A stretch of 64,000 nt of DNA from Streptomyces smyrnaeus (GCF_017676345.1 NZ_JAFFZM010000001.1:434001-498000); one strand, 5' to 3'. Positions 8,176-20,605 are shown, counted from the stretch's first letter. Notes: generated from the sequence alone by a model not told the origin. Program-made: numbers and translations.

Positions 8176-9111
8176 CTAGGGCGCCAGATCCAGGTGGCTC
8201 TCGAACCACTCGACCAGGTCGGCCTCGACCTCGTCCCGGTTGGTCTCGTTGAGGATCTCGTGCCGTGCGCCGTCGTAGGCGCGCCAGCTCAGATCGCGCG
8301 TACCCAGGTAGCGGAAGTCCTCCAGCAGTTCGTAGACGAGCGTCATGCCCTGGTTGCACGGGTCCTGGTCGCCGACGGCGATGTGCACGGGCAGTCCGCG
8401 CGGAATACGGGCGAACTGCTCCGGGTCGTTGATCTTGCGGGAACCGCGCACCCAGTCCAGGGCCAGGCCCGCGCCGAACGGGAAGCCGCAGCGCTCGTCC
8501 TGGGCGTAGGCGTCGACCTCGGCCTCGTCGCGGGAGAGCCATTCGAAGCCGGTGCGGTGCTCGAACGGGTCGTTGAAGGAGCTGAACAGCACCGCGGTGA
8601 AGTCGGACGGTGCGTCCCTGCCCCGCTCGGCGATCTCCCGCTCCAGCCGCTGCACGGCGGCTTCGGTCTCGCAGCCGGGCAGCGAGCGGAAGGTGCCCGA
8701 CAGCACCAGCCCGGACAGCCCCTGGCCGTACTCCTGTGCGTAGTCGCGGGCGAGCTGCGAGCCCATGCTGTGCCCGAGCAGGAAGAGCGGGGCGTCGGAG
8801 GGCATATGGGCACGGACCCGGTCGCCGACCTCCTTGAGATCGGCGACCGTGGTCCGCCAGCCCTCGGCGCCCACGGCGCCGTAGCCGCCGGTGTGCGCGG
8901 CCGTGCCGCCGTGCCCCCGGTGGTCGGAGGCGACGACCGCGTAGCCGCCTGCCGTCAGCCGGCGGGCGAACCGGTCGTAGCGCAGCGCGTGTTCGGCGGC
9001 GCCGTGCGCGAGCTGGACCAGGGCGCGGACGTCGCCCTCGGGGAGCCAGGTGTAGGTCGCCACCCGGGTCCCGTCCGCCACGGTCGTGAAATCGTCCCGC
9101 CGCTCCGCCAC
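8176..9111 (-). CDS. Alpha/beta hydrolase, monoacylglycerol-lipase-like
   Basis: A 311-residue serine hydrolase of the Hydrolase_4 group. The nucleophile elbow is GHSMGS, an oxyanion-forming LAHGAAEH stretch lies near the N-terminus, a catalytic acid is likely in GDQDPCNQG, and the catalytic His is in YDGARHEILNE. No signal peptide or membrane segment is visible, so it is probably cytoplasmic. It converges with the c-di-GMP gene (18 bp apart) and lies downstream of the beta-galactosidase on the same strand. Substrate could be a monoglyceride, lysophospholipid or other ester; this cannot be decided from sequence. Confidence 0.88.
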   Translation of the reverse strand: MAERRDDFTTVADGTRVATYTWLPEGDVRALVQLAHGAAEHALRYDRFARRLTAGGYAVVASDHRGHGGTAAHTGGYGAVGAEGWRTTVADLKEVGDRVRAHMPSDAPLFLLGHSMGSQLARDYAQEYGQGLSGLVLSGTFRSLPGCETEAAVQRLEREIAERGRDAPSDFTAVLFSSFNDPFEHRTGFEWLSRDEAEVDAYAQDERCGFPFGAGLALDWVRGSRKINDPEQFARIPRGLPVHIAVGDQDPCNQGMTLVYELLEDFRYLGTRDLSWRAYDGARHEILNETNRDEVEADLVEWFESHLDLAP

Positions 9112-9179
9112 GCTCGGCTCCTCTCCGCTCGCCTGCCGCGTTCTTCCACGCGCCTGCCGCGTCCGCTACCGCCCGCGGA

Positions 9180-12404
<3,225 letters not shown>

Positions 12405-14120
12405 TCAACGCTTTCGCACAGCTTCTTTCAGGACGGGTCCACTCCTCTCCCGGTGCCGACCGACGCCCTCCGCCAGGCTCGCGCCCCGTCGGAAAGCCGC
12501 CGCCGACCCCGGAGCTCCCTTCGCCGGCAGCTCGCCGTCGCCGCGTACCGCGCGGGAGTCCCGCGCCTGCGGGACGGCACGGTTCCGCGTGGGCAGCGGC
12601 GGGCGTCCCGCGGTCTCGGCGCCACCGTCCCCCTCCGCCGCGGCAGGCGCCCCGAAGGGCAACGGTGCGGCCGGCCCCCGCCCCTTCCCCCGGGCCCGGG
12701 CGCGGGGCCGCGGATCGGTACCGGCTCCGGGGCCCGCGTCCCCGTCCCCGTCCCCGTCCATCTCCGTCTCCGGCGCGGGGGCGGGTTCGGGCGCGGGTTC
12801 GGGCGGGACGGCCGGGGCGTCCTCCCGGGACCGGCCCAGCAGGCGCCCGGGCAGCACCGCGACAGCCTGCACACCGCCGTAGATGTTGTGCTGCAGTTGG
12901 ACGACGATGCCGTGCCGACGCGCCAGGGCCGCCACGACGTAGAGGCCGATACGCCCGTCCCGCACCAGCTCGGGCACGTCGATGCCCTCCGGCTCGGCGA
13001 GCACCGCGTTGAGGCGGTGCTGCACCTCGGGGTCCATGCCCGGCCCGCGGTCCTCGATCTCGACCGCGAGCCCGGCCGTGACGCGCTGGGTGCGCACCAG
13101 TACCTGCGACCGGGGGTCCGAGAACGCCGTGGCGTTCTCGACGAGTTCGGCCAGCAGATGGATCACATCGGCGACAGCGTGCCCGCGCACCAAACCCTCG
13201 ATCGGGGGCACCAACTGGATGCGCGTGTAGTGCTCGACCTCCGCGACGGCCGAGCGCAGCACCTCGGAGAGGGAGACCGGGCGGGTCCAGTGGCGGTGGG
13301 CGAGGGCGCCACCGAGCACGGCGAGGTTCTCCGCGTGGCGCCGGGTGCGGGTGGCGAGGTGGTCGACGTCGAAGACGCCCTTGAGCAGGTCCGGGTCCTC
13401 GACCTTGTTCTCCAACGCGTCGATGAGCTCGATCTCCCGGTGCACCAGGGACTGCACCCGATGGGCGAGCTGGACGAAGACCTCGGCCCGCTCCGCACCG
13501 CCACCGCGCGGTCGGGCCGCCAGCGCGACCGCCTCCACGACGGCCGACTCCGCGGCGCACTGGGCGAGCGCGGCCTGATGGCCGAGCAGGTCCAGCGCGT
13601 CGCCGACCGGCTCGTCCCCGGGAGCGGGGGTGCGGGTGACGGGCCGCTCGCCGTGCCGCAACGTCCACAGCATCGAGCGGAGTTCGGCCTGGCCCCGTAC
13701 CAACGACCGCCGCAGCGCGGCACACCGTGCGGCCGTACCACGCGCTTCGGCCGCGGCGAGCACCCCTTGGACGCCGAGCACCGCGCAGACCAGCACGGCC
13801 CCGGTGATCAGCACCGCCCACAGCAGCGCGCCGAGCTGTCCCGCACCGGCCCCGCCCCGCAGCACGCAGCCGACCACGACGGCGCCGATGACCGCGACCA
13901 GCCCCGAGGGGAGCACGGCGAGCCGTACCAGGCGACGGCGTACGGCGGCGTCGCCCACGCCCTCGCGTGGCCGGGCCTGCGTCCGGGGCCTGCCGTGCCG
14001 CCGCCGTGCGGGGACGTTTCTCCCGGTGGTTCGGGTCGGTGGAGCGGCCGGGGCGGCGCGGGAGACGGTGCGTGGTTCCCCGTTTCCGTTCTGCGCCGGG
14101 TGGCTCGGAGATTCGGGCAT
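12405..14120 (-). CDS. Orphan CvnA-like sensor histidine kinase
   Basis: A 571-residue membrane kinase. A basic N-terminal tail precedes two close hydrophobic helices (about 66-88 and 96-118), a helical region with EIELIDALENKVEDPD, then a HATPase with N-box LLAELVENATAFS, G1 DRGPGMD and a G2 region GRIGLYVVAALARRHG. The tail is low-complexity (alternating Pro-Glu and a DGDGDGD run). This is the architecture of the CvnA/nitrate-sensor-like kinases of Streptomyces conservons, but no cvnB (roadblock), cvnC or cvnD gene follows; 33 bp downstream comes the beta-galactosidase. A GAGGA five bases upstream supports the start. Confidence 0.85.
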   Translation of the reverse strand: MPESPSHPAQNGNGEPRTVSRAAPAAPPTRTTGRNVPARRRHGRPRTQARPREGVGDAAVRRRLVRLAVLPSGLVAVIGAVVVGCVLRGGAGAGQLGALLWAVLITGAVLVCAVLGVQGVLAAAEARGTAARCAALRRSLVRGQAELRSMLWTLRHGERPVTRTPAPGDEPVGDALDLLGHQAALAQCAAESAVVEAVALAARPRGGGAERAEVFVQLAHRVQSLVHREIELIDALENKVEDPDLLKGVFDVDHLATRTRRHAENLAVLGGALAHRHWTRPVSLSEVLRSAVAEVEHYTRIQLVPPIEGLVRGHAVADVIHLLAELVENATAFSDPRSQVLVRTQRVTAGLAVEIEDRGPGMDPEVQHRLNAVLAEPEGIDVPELVRDGRIGLYVVAALARRHGIVVQLQHNIYGGVQAVAVLPGRLLGRSREDAPAVPPEPAPEPAPAPETEMDGDGDGDAGPGAGTDPRPRARARGKGRGPAAPLPFGAPAAAEGDGGAETAGRPPLPTRNRAVPQARDSRAVRGDGELPAKGAPGSAAAFRRGASLAEGVGRHRERSGPVLKEAVRKR

Positions 14121-14353
14121 GGGTTCCTCGGAAGAGTTGAGGCAGGTGAGAGGCCGACGAGCCGCGAAGGGGCCGGCCGGGCCAGCAGGCCGCTACCGCG
14201 GAGGTGGGAGGGAGGCGTCGACCGCTGGTCACGCTAGCCCGCGGTCCCGCCCCGCCCTGGCCCTTGCACCGGATTCGCCAGGGTTCGCCAGCTCCCAACG
14301 AGTGAAAGCCGATGGATTCCGCTTGACAGCCGGCGCCCGCGCAACTCGGCGCC

Positions 14354-14377
14354 TCCCGCGCCCCCTTCGCGCGCGGG
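14354..14377 (-). terminator. Hairpin immediately after the AlkB-like gene
   Basis: CCCGCGC (14354-14360) pairs with GCGCGGG (14371-14377) around a 10-base loop, directly abutting the AlkB stop codon in the minus direction. No T-tract follows, as is usual in Streptomyces. Termination is inferred. The rest of 14121-14353 contains no gene that I can recognise, only a direct TTCGCCAG repeat near 14273-14290. Confidence 0.45.
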
Positions 14378-15070
14378 TCAGTACGCCCGGACGGTGACGT
14401 TCACCCGTCCCCGCAGCCCCAGCGCGGGCGGCGCCGAGCCGGGCTCGGTACGGGGCACGCCGTGATACGCCAGCCGCGCGGGCCCGCCGAAGACGAAGGC
14501 GTCCCCGCTGCGCAGCTCCACGTCCCTCCCCCAGACTTCGTCCGGGGGGACCCCCAAGGGCCGCCCCCGCCCCTCGGTGTTTCCGAACCGGAAGACGCAG
14601 GCGTCCCCGAGGCTGAAGGAGACGACGGGCGCGGCGGAGCGCTCGTCGCTGTCCCGGTGCATGCCCATGCGCGCGCCGTCACCGTAGAAGTTCACCAGCG
14701 CGATGTCGTACTCGACGGCACACGGCACGGCTCCGAACACCGGCTCCCCGGCCACCTCGGCGGCGGCGTCCACGGCGGCCCGTGCCCACCGGCCCAACCA
14801 GTCGGGGAAGGGCTTCACCGGCTCTCCGCCGCCGTCCACGACAGTGGCGGCGTAACCGTACGGATACCAGTGCCGTCCCAGGCTGACCTGCCGCACCGAC
14901 ATCCGCGAACCGTTGGGCATCCGTACCGTCCGCAGCCCCGCGGGCGGCACCGCCCACCGCCGGCACGCCGCGAGCAGCTCGCGCTGCGCGCCGGGCGCCA
15001 GCCGACGGGGCAGATGCACGGCTCCCGCGGCGACCTGCACCGCAGGCGGAGGGAACAGCTCCTCGCTCAC
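14378..15070 (-). CDS. AlkB-like 2-oxoglutarate/Fe(II) dioxygenase
   Basis: A 230-residue protein of the DNA/RNA oxidative demethylase family. The iron ligands are His138 and Asp140 (MHRDSDE) and the later His in YHGVPR; the 2-oxoglutarate-binding arginine motif appears as RGRVNVTVR at the C-terminus. YDIALVNFYGDGARMGMH is typical of AlkB. It would repair alkylated bases by oxidative dealkylation. Start is the GTG at 15070; the longer open frame upstream is intergenic. Unusually, residues encoded by 14526-14556 (a PLGVPPDEVWG-like peptide) come from a palindromic genomic repeat inserted in frame between FRFGNTEGRGR and VELRSGD. Confidence 0.9.
   Translation of the reverse strand: MSEELFPPPAVQVAAGAVHLPRRLAPGAQRELLAACRRWAVPPAGLRTVRMPNGSRMSVRQVSLGRHWYPYGYAATVVDGGGEPVKPFPDWLGRWARAAVDAAAEVAGEPVFGAVPCAVEYDIALVNFYGDGARMGMHRDSDERSAAPVVSFSLGDACVFRFGNTEGRGRPLGVPPDEVWGRDVELRSGDAFVFGGPARLAYHGVPRTEPGSAPPALGLRGRVNVTVRAY
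14526..14556. repeat. Palindromic repeat inserted in frame in the AlkB-like gene
   Basis: A 31-bp element of the same type as 3107-3138 and 3250-3281: same CTCCCCCAG left arm, a variable palindromic core (here ACTTCGTCCGG) and a GGGGGACCCCCA right arm. It adds about ten codons to a surface-loop position between two strongly conserved AlkB motifs without breaking the frame. Confidence 0.75.
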
Positions 15071-15218
15071 CCGGCCAGCGTACGGCCTCCCAGCACAGGC
15101 GGGACCGGGCGCCGGGCGGCGGGGCGTCGTCGTGCAAGTCACCACGCAAGGACTGATCGCCTCAGGCATCCATGCCTTATGGTCGAACGGACGGTCGTCG
15201 CAGATGCTGGGAGCGCGC

Positions 15219-16013
15219 GTGAGTGTGGAGTCCGCCGAGACGGTGCTGACGGGGGTACGCAACTTCCGGGACGTCGGTGGCCTGCCGACGGTGGACGGGC
15301 GCCGGGTCCGGCGCGGGGTGCTCTTCCGCAGCGGGCACCTGGCGCAGGCGACGCCCGAGGACGCCGCCTTCCTCGGCGAGCTCAAGCTGCACACGGTCTT
15401 CGACTTCCGCAACTCCGCCGACCAGGCGCTCGACGGCCCCGACATCGAACTGCCCGGCGTCCGCAACGTCAATCTGCCGCTCTCCGACCCGGCCGACGGC
15501 GCCGAGTTCTGGAAGATGGTGCGCGACGGCGAGCTGGACCAGCTCCGGGCCGTCCTCGGCGACGGGCTCGCCGCCCGGCGGATGACCGACTCCTACCGCA
15601 CCATGATCCGCGAGCGCACGGCCGAGCACAGCCGCATCCTGCACGCGCTCGCCGAGGACAGTGTGCCCGCGCTGATGCACTGCGCGGCCGGCAAGGACCG
15701 GGCGGGCCTCTCGATCGCCATCACGCTGCTGGCGCTCGATGTCGAGCGGGCCGCCATCGAGGAGGACTACCTCCAGTCCAACCAGCCGCACCGGCGCTAC
15801 AAGGTGTACCGCAGCAGAAAGTCCAAGGCGGGGATGTCGCCGGAGGTCATGGAGCTGCTCGCCCCGCTCTTCGATGCCCGCGCCGCCTATCTGCACGCGG
15901 CCTTCGAGACCATCGACGAGACGTGGGGCGACGTGGAGACCTATCTGGCGCAGGGCCTCGCGCTCTCCCCCGCCACCCGCGCCCGGCTCAAATCCCGCCT
16001 CCTGGAGCCGTAG
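15219..16013 (+). CDS. Tyrosine-protein phosphatase (Y_phosphatase3 / LMW-unrelated PTP)
   Basis: A 264-residue cytoplasmic phosphatase. The N-terminal RNFRDVGGLPT signature and the active-site loop HCAAGKDRAG (Cys155, consensus HCX5R) are both intact, with an R-rich FRSGHL strand between. This family acts on phosphotyrosine, phosphoserine or phosphoinositides. GTG 15219 is preferred because GGGAG lies five bases upstream; an in-frame ATG at 15204 is the alternative. It is divergent from the AlkB-like gene; a TATGGT at 15178-15183 could be its -10 element, though no clear -35 is seen. Confidence 0.9.
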   Translation: MSVESAETVLTGVRNFRDVGGLPTVDGRRVRRGVLFRSGHLAQATPEDAAFLGELKLHTVFDFRNSADQALDGPDIELPGVRNVNLPLSDPADGAEFWKMVRDGELDQLRAVLGDGLAARRMTDSYRTMIRERTAEHSRILHALAEDSVPALMHCAAGKDRAGLSIAITLLALDVERAAIEEDYLQSNQPHRRYKVYRSRKSKAGMSPEVMELLAPLFDARAAYLHAAFETIDETWGDVETYLAQGLALSPATRARLKSRLLEP

Positions 16014-16067
16014 GCACCACCCGCCACTGGCCGCACCCGGCGCGCCCCCGGCTATGCTGGCCGTGCA

Positions 16068-16262
16068 GCTGGTTCGCCCCGTCCGCCAGGCGGGAGGCGT
16101 CGTAAGAGGGAACCCGGTGTGAATCCGGGACTGCCCCGCAGCGGTGAGCGGGAACGACCGCCGTCACACGCACTGGACCGAGGACCGGTCCGGGAAGCGA
16201 CGGCCAGTAGATGCCCGCCGGGAGACCGGCAGGCGTGCCCGCGAGTCCGAAGACCTGCCCGC
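16068..16262 (+). promoter_or_regulatory. Cobalamin (B12) riboswitch upstream of metE
   Basis: The conserved cobalamin-aptamer blocks occur in order: GGGAACCCGGTGTGAATCC near 16109, ACTGCCCCGCAGCGGTGA, a GCCAGTAGATGCCCG block and the B12 box GAGTCCGAAGACCTGCC near 16242-16258. The aptamer ends about 175 bases before the metE start, leaving room for an expression platform. Adenosylcobalamin binding should shut off the B12-independent enzyme when B12 is available for MetH. TATGCT at 16053-16058 is a plausible -10 element just upstream. Confidence 0.92.
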
Positions 16263-16437
16263 TGCCCGTACGCGTCCACCCGCGTACGGTCCTCCCGGAG
16301 ACCTCGAGGGCGGGTCGGAGAGCACGCGCACAAGGCGACGGACACCAGCCACGCGTCCGTCCGCACCGTGTCGCCGCCATCCCTTCGCGTCCTCGTCCCG
16401 TTCCGGGAGCGCTGAGACACTCGCGAAGGAGAGTTGC

Positions 16438-18783
16438 GTGACAGCGACAGCAGCGAACCCGGGCGCCACCGCCCCGACCGCGCCGGTGCGCGCCACCGTG
16501 CACGGCTACCCCCGGCAGGGGCCGAACCGTGAGCTCAAGAAGGCCGTCGAGGGGTACTGGGAGGGCCGCGTCACCGCCGAGGCCCTGCACTCCACGGCCG
16601 CCGAACTGCGCCGCGGCAACTGGCGGCAGCTGGCCGACGCGGGCATCGACGAGGTGCCCACCGGGGACTTCTCATACTACGACCACATGCTGGACACCAC
16701 CGTCATGGTCGGTGCCCTCCCCGAGCGGCACCGCGCAGCGGTGGCGGCCGATCCGCTGGCCGGCTACTTCGCGATGGCCCGCGGTACGCAGGAGGCGGCG
16801 CCGCTGGAGATGACCAAGTGGTTCGACACCAACTACCACTACCTGGTGCCCGAACTGGGTCCGGACACCGTCTTCCGGGCGGACGCCGGCAAGCAGACGG
16901 CCGAGCTGGGGGAAGCCCTGGCGCTGGGCGCCGCGGCGGCCCGGCCGGTACTCGTCGGCCCCGTCACCTATCTGCTGCTGGCCAAGCCGGCGCCCGGGGT
17001 CGCCCCCGACTTCGAACCGCTGACACTGCTGGAGCGGCTGCTGCCGGTCTACGCGGAGCTGCTCGCGGACCTGCGTGCCGCCGGTGCCCGATGGGTGCAG
17101 CTGGACGAGCCCGCACTGGTGCAGGACCGCACCCCTGGCGAGCTGGCGGCGGCCGGGGAGGCGTACCGGGCCCTCGGCGAGCTCGCCGACCGCCCGCGGC
17201 TGCTGGTGGCCTCCTACTTCGACCGGCTCGGTGAGGCGCTGCCCGTGCTGGCGAAGGCGCCCGTGGAGGGGCTGGCCCTCGACTTCACCGGTCCGGCCGC
17301 CGCCAACCTGGACGCGCTCGCCGCGGTCGGCGGGCTGCCCGGCAAGCGGCTGGTCGCCGGCGTCGTCGACGGCCGCAACGTGTGGATCAACGACCTCGAG
17401 CGGTCCATGGCCACCCTCGCCACCCTGCTGGGCCTCGCCGGGCGGGTCGATGTGGCGACCTCCTGCTCGCTGCTCCATGTGCCGCTGGACGCACGGGCCG
17501 AGCGCCGGATCGATCCGCAGGTCGCCCGCTGGCTGGCGTTCGCGCGCCAGAAGGCGGCCGAGGCCGCCACCCTGGCGCGCGGCCTGACAAAGGGGACCGG
17601 CGCGATCAGCGCCGAGCTGGCCGCCAACCGCGCCGACCTGGCCTCCCGTACGGCCTCGCCGCTCACCCACGACAAGGCCGTACGGGCGCGCAGCGCCGCC
17701 GTCACCGAGGCGGACACCCGCCGTGCGCTCCCGTACCACCGGCGAACGGCGGCACAGCGCACCCGGCTCGGTCTGCCGCCGCTGCCGACCACCACCATCG
17801 GCTCGTTCCCGCAGACGGCCGAGCTGCGCAGGGCCCGCGCCGATCTGCGGGCCGGCCGGATCGACGAGACCGCCTACGAGCAGCGGATCGCGGCGCAGAT
17901 CCGGGAGGTGGTCGCCTTCCAGGAGCGGGCCGGACTCGATGTGCTGGTGCACGGCGAGGGCGAACGCAACGACATGGTGCAGTACTTCGCCGAACAGCTC
18001 ACCGGGTATCTCGCCACCCGGCACGGCTGGGTGCAGTCGTACGGCACCCGCTATGTGCGCCCGCCGATCCTCGCCGGAGATGTCGCCCGCCCGCGGCCGA
18101 TGTCGGTCCGCTGGACGCAGTACGCCCAGTCGCTGACCTCCCGCCCGGTCAAGGGCATGCTCACCGGTCCGGTCACCATGCTCGCCTGGTCGTTCGTACG
18201 GGACGACCAGCCGGTGGCCGAAACGGCGCGCCAGGTGGCGCTCGCGCTGCGCGACGAGGTGTGCGAGCTGGAGGCCGGCGGGGCCGCCGTCATCCAGGTC
18301 GACGAGCCCGCGCTGCGCGAGACGCTGCCGCTGCGCGCGGCCGACCGGCCCGGATATCTGGCGTGGGCGACGGCCGCCTTCCGGCTCGCCACCAGCGGGG
18401 TGCGCCCGGACACCCAGATCCACACCCATATGTGCTACGCGGAGTTCGGCGACATCATCGGGGCGATCGAACAGCTCGACGCCGACGTCATCAGCCTGGA
18501 GGCGGCCCGCTCCCATATGCAGGTGGCGGACGAGCTGGCGGGCCACGGGTATCCGCGTGAGGCGGGCCCCGGCGTGTACGACATCCACTCACCGCGCGTT
18601 CCCGGTCCCGAGGAGCTGGCGGCCCTGCTGCGCAAGGGACTTACGGCCATCCCCGCCGACCGGCTGTGGGCGAACCCCGACTGCGGTCTGAAGACCCGCG
18701 GCTGGCCGGAGGTCCGTGAGGCGCTGCGGAACATGGTGGCCGCCGCCCGCACGGTGCGCCGGGAGCTGCCGCGCCAGAGCTGA
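16438..18783 (+). CDS. metE: Cobalamin-independent methionine synthase
   Basis: A 781-residue enzyme that transfers a methyl group from 5-methyltetrahydropteroyltri-L-glutamate to homocysteine, the last step of methionine synthesis. Both barrels are present: the N-terminal one ([19 protein letters not shown]) and the C-terminal catalytic one ([24 protein letters not shown]). Zinc ligands His664, Cys666, Glu688 and Cys749 are all present ([23 protein letters not shown]). GTG 16438 has an AGGAG six bases upstream. Length is normal for MetE. The B12 riboswitch in its leader implies repression by cobalamin. Confidence 0.97.
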   Translation: MTATAANPGATAPTAPVRATVHGYPRQGPNRELKKAVEGYWEGRVTAEALHSTAAELRRGNWRQLADAGIDEVPTGDFSYYDHMLDTTVMVGALPERHRAAVAADPLAGYFAMARGTQEAAPLEMTKWFDTNYHYLVPELGPDTVFRADAGKQTAELGEALALGAAAARPVLVGPVTYLLLAKPAPGVAPDFEPLTLLERLLPVYAELLADLRAAGARWVQLDEPALVQDRTPGELAAAGEAYRALGELADRPRLLVASYFDRLGEALPVLAKAPVEGLALDFTGPAAANLDALAAVGGLPGKRLVAGVVDGRNVWINDLERSMATLATLLGLAGRVDVATSCSLLHVPLDARAERRIDPQVARWLAFARQKAAEAATLARGLTKGTGAISAELAANRADLASRTASPLTHDKAVRARSAAVTEADTRRALPYHRRTAAQRTRLGLPPLPTTTIGSFPQTAELRRARADLRAGRIDETAYEQRIAAQIREVVAFQERAGLDVLVHGEGERNDMVQYFAEQLTGYLATRHGWVQSYGTRYVRPPILAGDVARPRPMSVRWTQYAQSLTSRPVKGMLTGPVTMLAWSFVRDDQPVAETARQVALALRDEVCELEAGGAAVIQVDEPALRETLPLRAADRPGYLAWATAAFRLATSGVRPDTQIHTHMCYAEFGDIIGAIEQLDADVISLEAARSHMQVADELAGHGYPREAGPGVYDIHSPRVPGPEELAALLRKGLTAIPADRLWANPDCGLKTRGWPEVREALRNMVAAARTVRRELPRQS

Positions 18784-18889
18784 CCCTCTGGGGCCTGCGT
18801 ACCCCGCGCATGGAGAGGTGCGCGGCTGGTCACGGGCTGCCCCGTCCTGTGCGTTGCAGGCTGCGGCGTACACCGTGGCTGGTCGCGCC

Positions 18890-18920
18890 GTTCCCCGCGC
18901 CCCTTCGGGGCGCGGGGAAC
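18890..18920. terminator. Bidirectional hairpin between metE and the hopanoid operon
   Basis: A perfect 14-bp stem (18890-18903 with 18907-18920) closed by a TTC loop, between converging genes and 3 bp from the aminotransferase stop. The preceding CTGGTCGCGCCGTTCCCCGCGCCCC phrase, here split by the stem, is a sequence recurrent in Streptomyces genomes (from memory). No T-tract is present, so termination is by structure. Confidence 0.7.
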
Positions 18921-18923
18921 CCC

Positions 18924-20303
18924 TCAGCGGTTGGCCACCGCCTGGCGGACCAAGGTGCGCCCGAAGTCCCACATCAGGCCGCCGTTGTGCGCGTCCTCCA
19001 TGACCTGCGTGAACGCGCTCACGAAGCGGTCCACTTCGGCCTCGCCGATCACCAGCGGCGGGATCAGCTTGATGACCTCCAGATGGTCACCGGAGACCTG
19101 GGTGAGAATGCGGTGCTTCTGCAGCAGCGGCACGACGACCATCTGTGCGAACAGCCCCTTGCGCGCGGCCTGGAGCATCGTCCAGCGGCTGCGCAGCTTC
19201 AGCGATCTGGGCCGGCCGAACTCGATGCCGATCATCAGCCCCCGACCGCGCACCTCGTGCAGCAGCTCGTAGGTGTCCACGAGCGCCGCCAGCCGGGTGC
19301 GCAGCAGATCGCCGGTGCGGCGGGCGTTCTCGGTGAGGCGTTCGTCGTCCATGACGGCGAGGGTGGCCAGACCCGCCGCCATGGCCTGGGCGTTGGCGCC
19401 GAAGCTGGCGGAGTGGACGAGCACCCGGTCCATGGACGAGTAGACCCTTTTGAAGATCCACTCCTTGCCGAGCGTCGCACCCACCGGGACGTAGCCGCCG
19501 GACAGCGACTTGGCCACGCACACCAGGTCGGGCTCGACGTCCTTCTCGTGCTGGTAGGCGAAGAAGTCCCCGGTACGGCCGAGCCCCGTCTGCACCTCGT
19601 CGACGATCAGCAGTGCCCCGTACCGGTGCAGCAGCTCCCGTGCGGTGCGCAGATAGCCGGGCGGTGCCGCGTGCACACCCTTGCCCTGGACGGGCTCGAC
19701 GACCAGCGCGGCCACGTCCTTCTTCCGCAACTGACGCTCCAGCGCCTCCAGATCGCCCAGCGGGACGGAGGTGTCGGGCAGCAGGGGAGCGAAGCCGTCG
19801 CGGAAGCCGTCCTCGCCATTGACGGAGAGCGACCCGGCGGTCAGTCCGTGGAAGGCGTGGGCGCAGTACAGCACCCTGGGCCTGCCGGTGGCGCAGCGGG
19901 CGAACTTGAGCGCGGTCTCCACCGCTTCGGTGCCGCTGTTGCCGAAGAAGACCCGGTCGAGCTCCGGCGCGTACGAGAGGAGCTTCTCGGCCAGCAGTCC
20001 GGGCAGTGGCTGGCAGTCGAAGCGGGTGAGGTCGGCCAGCTGTGCGTCCAGTACGTCGTGCAGTGCCTCCCGTACGACCGGATGATGGCGGCCCACGCCC
20101 ATGACACCGAAGCCGGCGAGCATGTCGAGGTAGTCGTTGCCCTCGGCGTCGTAGAAGTAGGCCCCCTCCGCCCGCTCGTAGACCTTGTCGAAACCGATGG
20201 TGCGCAGCATGCGCGGCAGCTGGTGGTTGAGGTGGCGCATGTGCAGCTCATAGCGCTCGCCGCCCCGTTCGGCCAGCAGCTTCGTCAGGTCGAAGCCGGT
20301 CAC
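18924..20303 (-). CDS. hpnO: Class III PLP aminotransferase, hopanoid-linked (HpnO-like)
   Basis: A 459-residue class III aminotransferase. PLP-binding features are the GTEAVE stretch, LLIVDEVQTGLGRTG and the Schiff-base Lys265 in VAKSLSGG. Last gene of the hopanoid operon. In Streptomyces this protein is thought to aminate the C35 ribosylhopane-derived aldehyde to aminobacteriohopanetriol; ornithine-type donors are likely. GTG 20303 has a GGGGAG eight bases upstream and overlaps the stop of the small ORF before it (GTGA). Function is inferred from family and position; the sequence alone says only omega-aminotransferase. Confidence 0.88.
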   Translation of the reverse strand: MTGFDLTKLLAERGGERYELHMRHLNHQLPRMLRTIGFDKVYERAEGAYFYDAEGNDYLDMLAGFGVMGVGRHHPVVREALHDVLDAQLADLTRFDCQPLPGLLAEKLLSYAPELDRVFFGNSGTEAVETALKFARCATGRPRVLYCAHAFHGLTAGSLSVNGEDGFRDGFAPLLPDTSVPLGDLEALERQLRKKDVAALVVEPVQGKGVHAAPPGYLRTARELLHRYGALLIVDEVQTGLGRTGDFFAYQHEKDVEPDLVCVAKSLSGGYVPVGATLGKEWIFKRVYSSMDRVLVHSASFGANAQAMAAGLATLAVMDDERLTENARRTGDLLRTRLAALVDTYELLHEVRGRGLMIGIEFGRPRSLKLRSRWTMLQAARKGLFAQMVVVPLLQKHRILTQVSGDHLEVIKLIPPLVIGEAEVDRFVSAFTQVMEDAHNGGLMWDFGRTLVRQAVANR

Positions 20304-20542
20304 GCCATACTCCCCTCACCCGTGCGGGCCACGCCCACGCGTGCCGCACCCCGCGGGCCCTTCGCGCTCTTCGGCCGCCGGCGCCCGCACCCGGCCCGGC
20401 CGCCCTCCTCGACAGGCGCCGGGTCCGCCCACGCGGGGTGACCCCAGGGACTGGCCTCGGCCCGCAGCCCGGCGGGTGCCCGCTGCCCGGCGGACAGCGC
20501 GTCGAGGTCGGGTAGCCCGTCGACGGGCTCCGGCAAGGACAT
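20300..20542 (-). CDS. Small ORF between hpnH and aminotransferase, possible remnant of dxs
   Basis: Eighty codons with a G-rich ribosome site seven bases before the ATG. The first 20 residues (VDGLPDLDALSAGQ) resemble the start of 1-deoxyxylulose-5-phosphate synthase (consensus roughly I-x-G-P-x-D-L-x-x-L-S-x-x-x-L); the remainder is Pro/Ala/Arg-rich with no recognisable fold. In S. coelicolor, as I recall, ispG and dxs occupy exactly this slot. I read it as the 5' end of a deleted dxs fused to unrelated sequence, but a genuine small protein or a non-coding frame cannot be excluded. It also accounts for the 302-bp gap here. Confidence 0.35.
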   Translation of the reverse strand: MSLPEPVDGLPDLDALSAGQRAPAGLRAEASPWGHPAWADPAPVEEGGRAGCGRRRPKSAKGPRGAARVGVARTGEGSMA

Positions 20543-20605
20543 GGTCGGCCCCCCTGCTCCAGCGGTTCGGTCCGGTGATCCGGGGCGGTGGCGGCGCCCG
20601 GTGCG

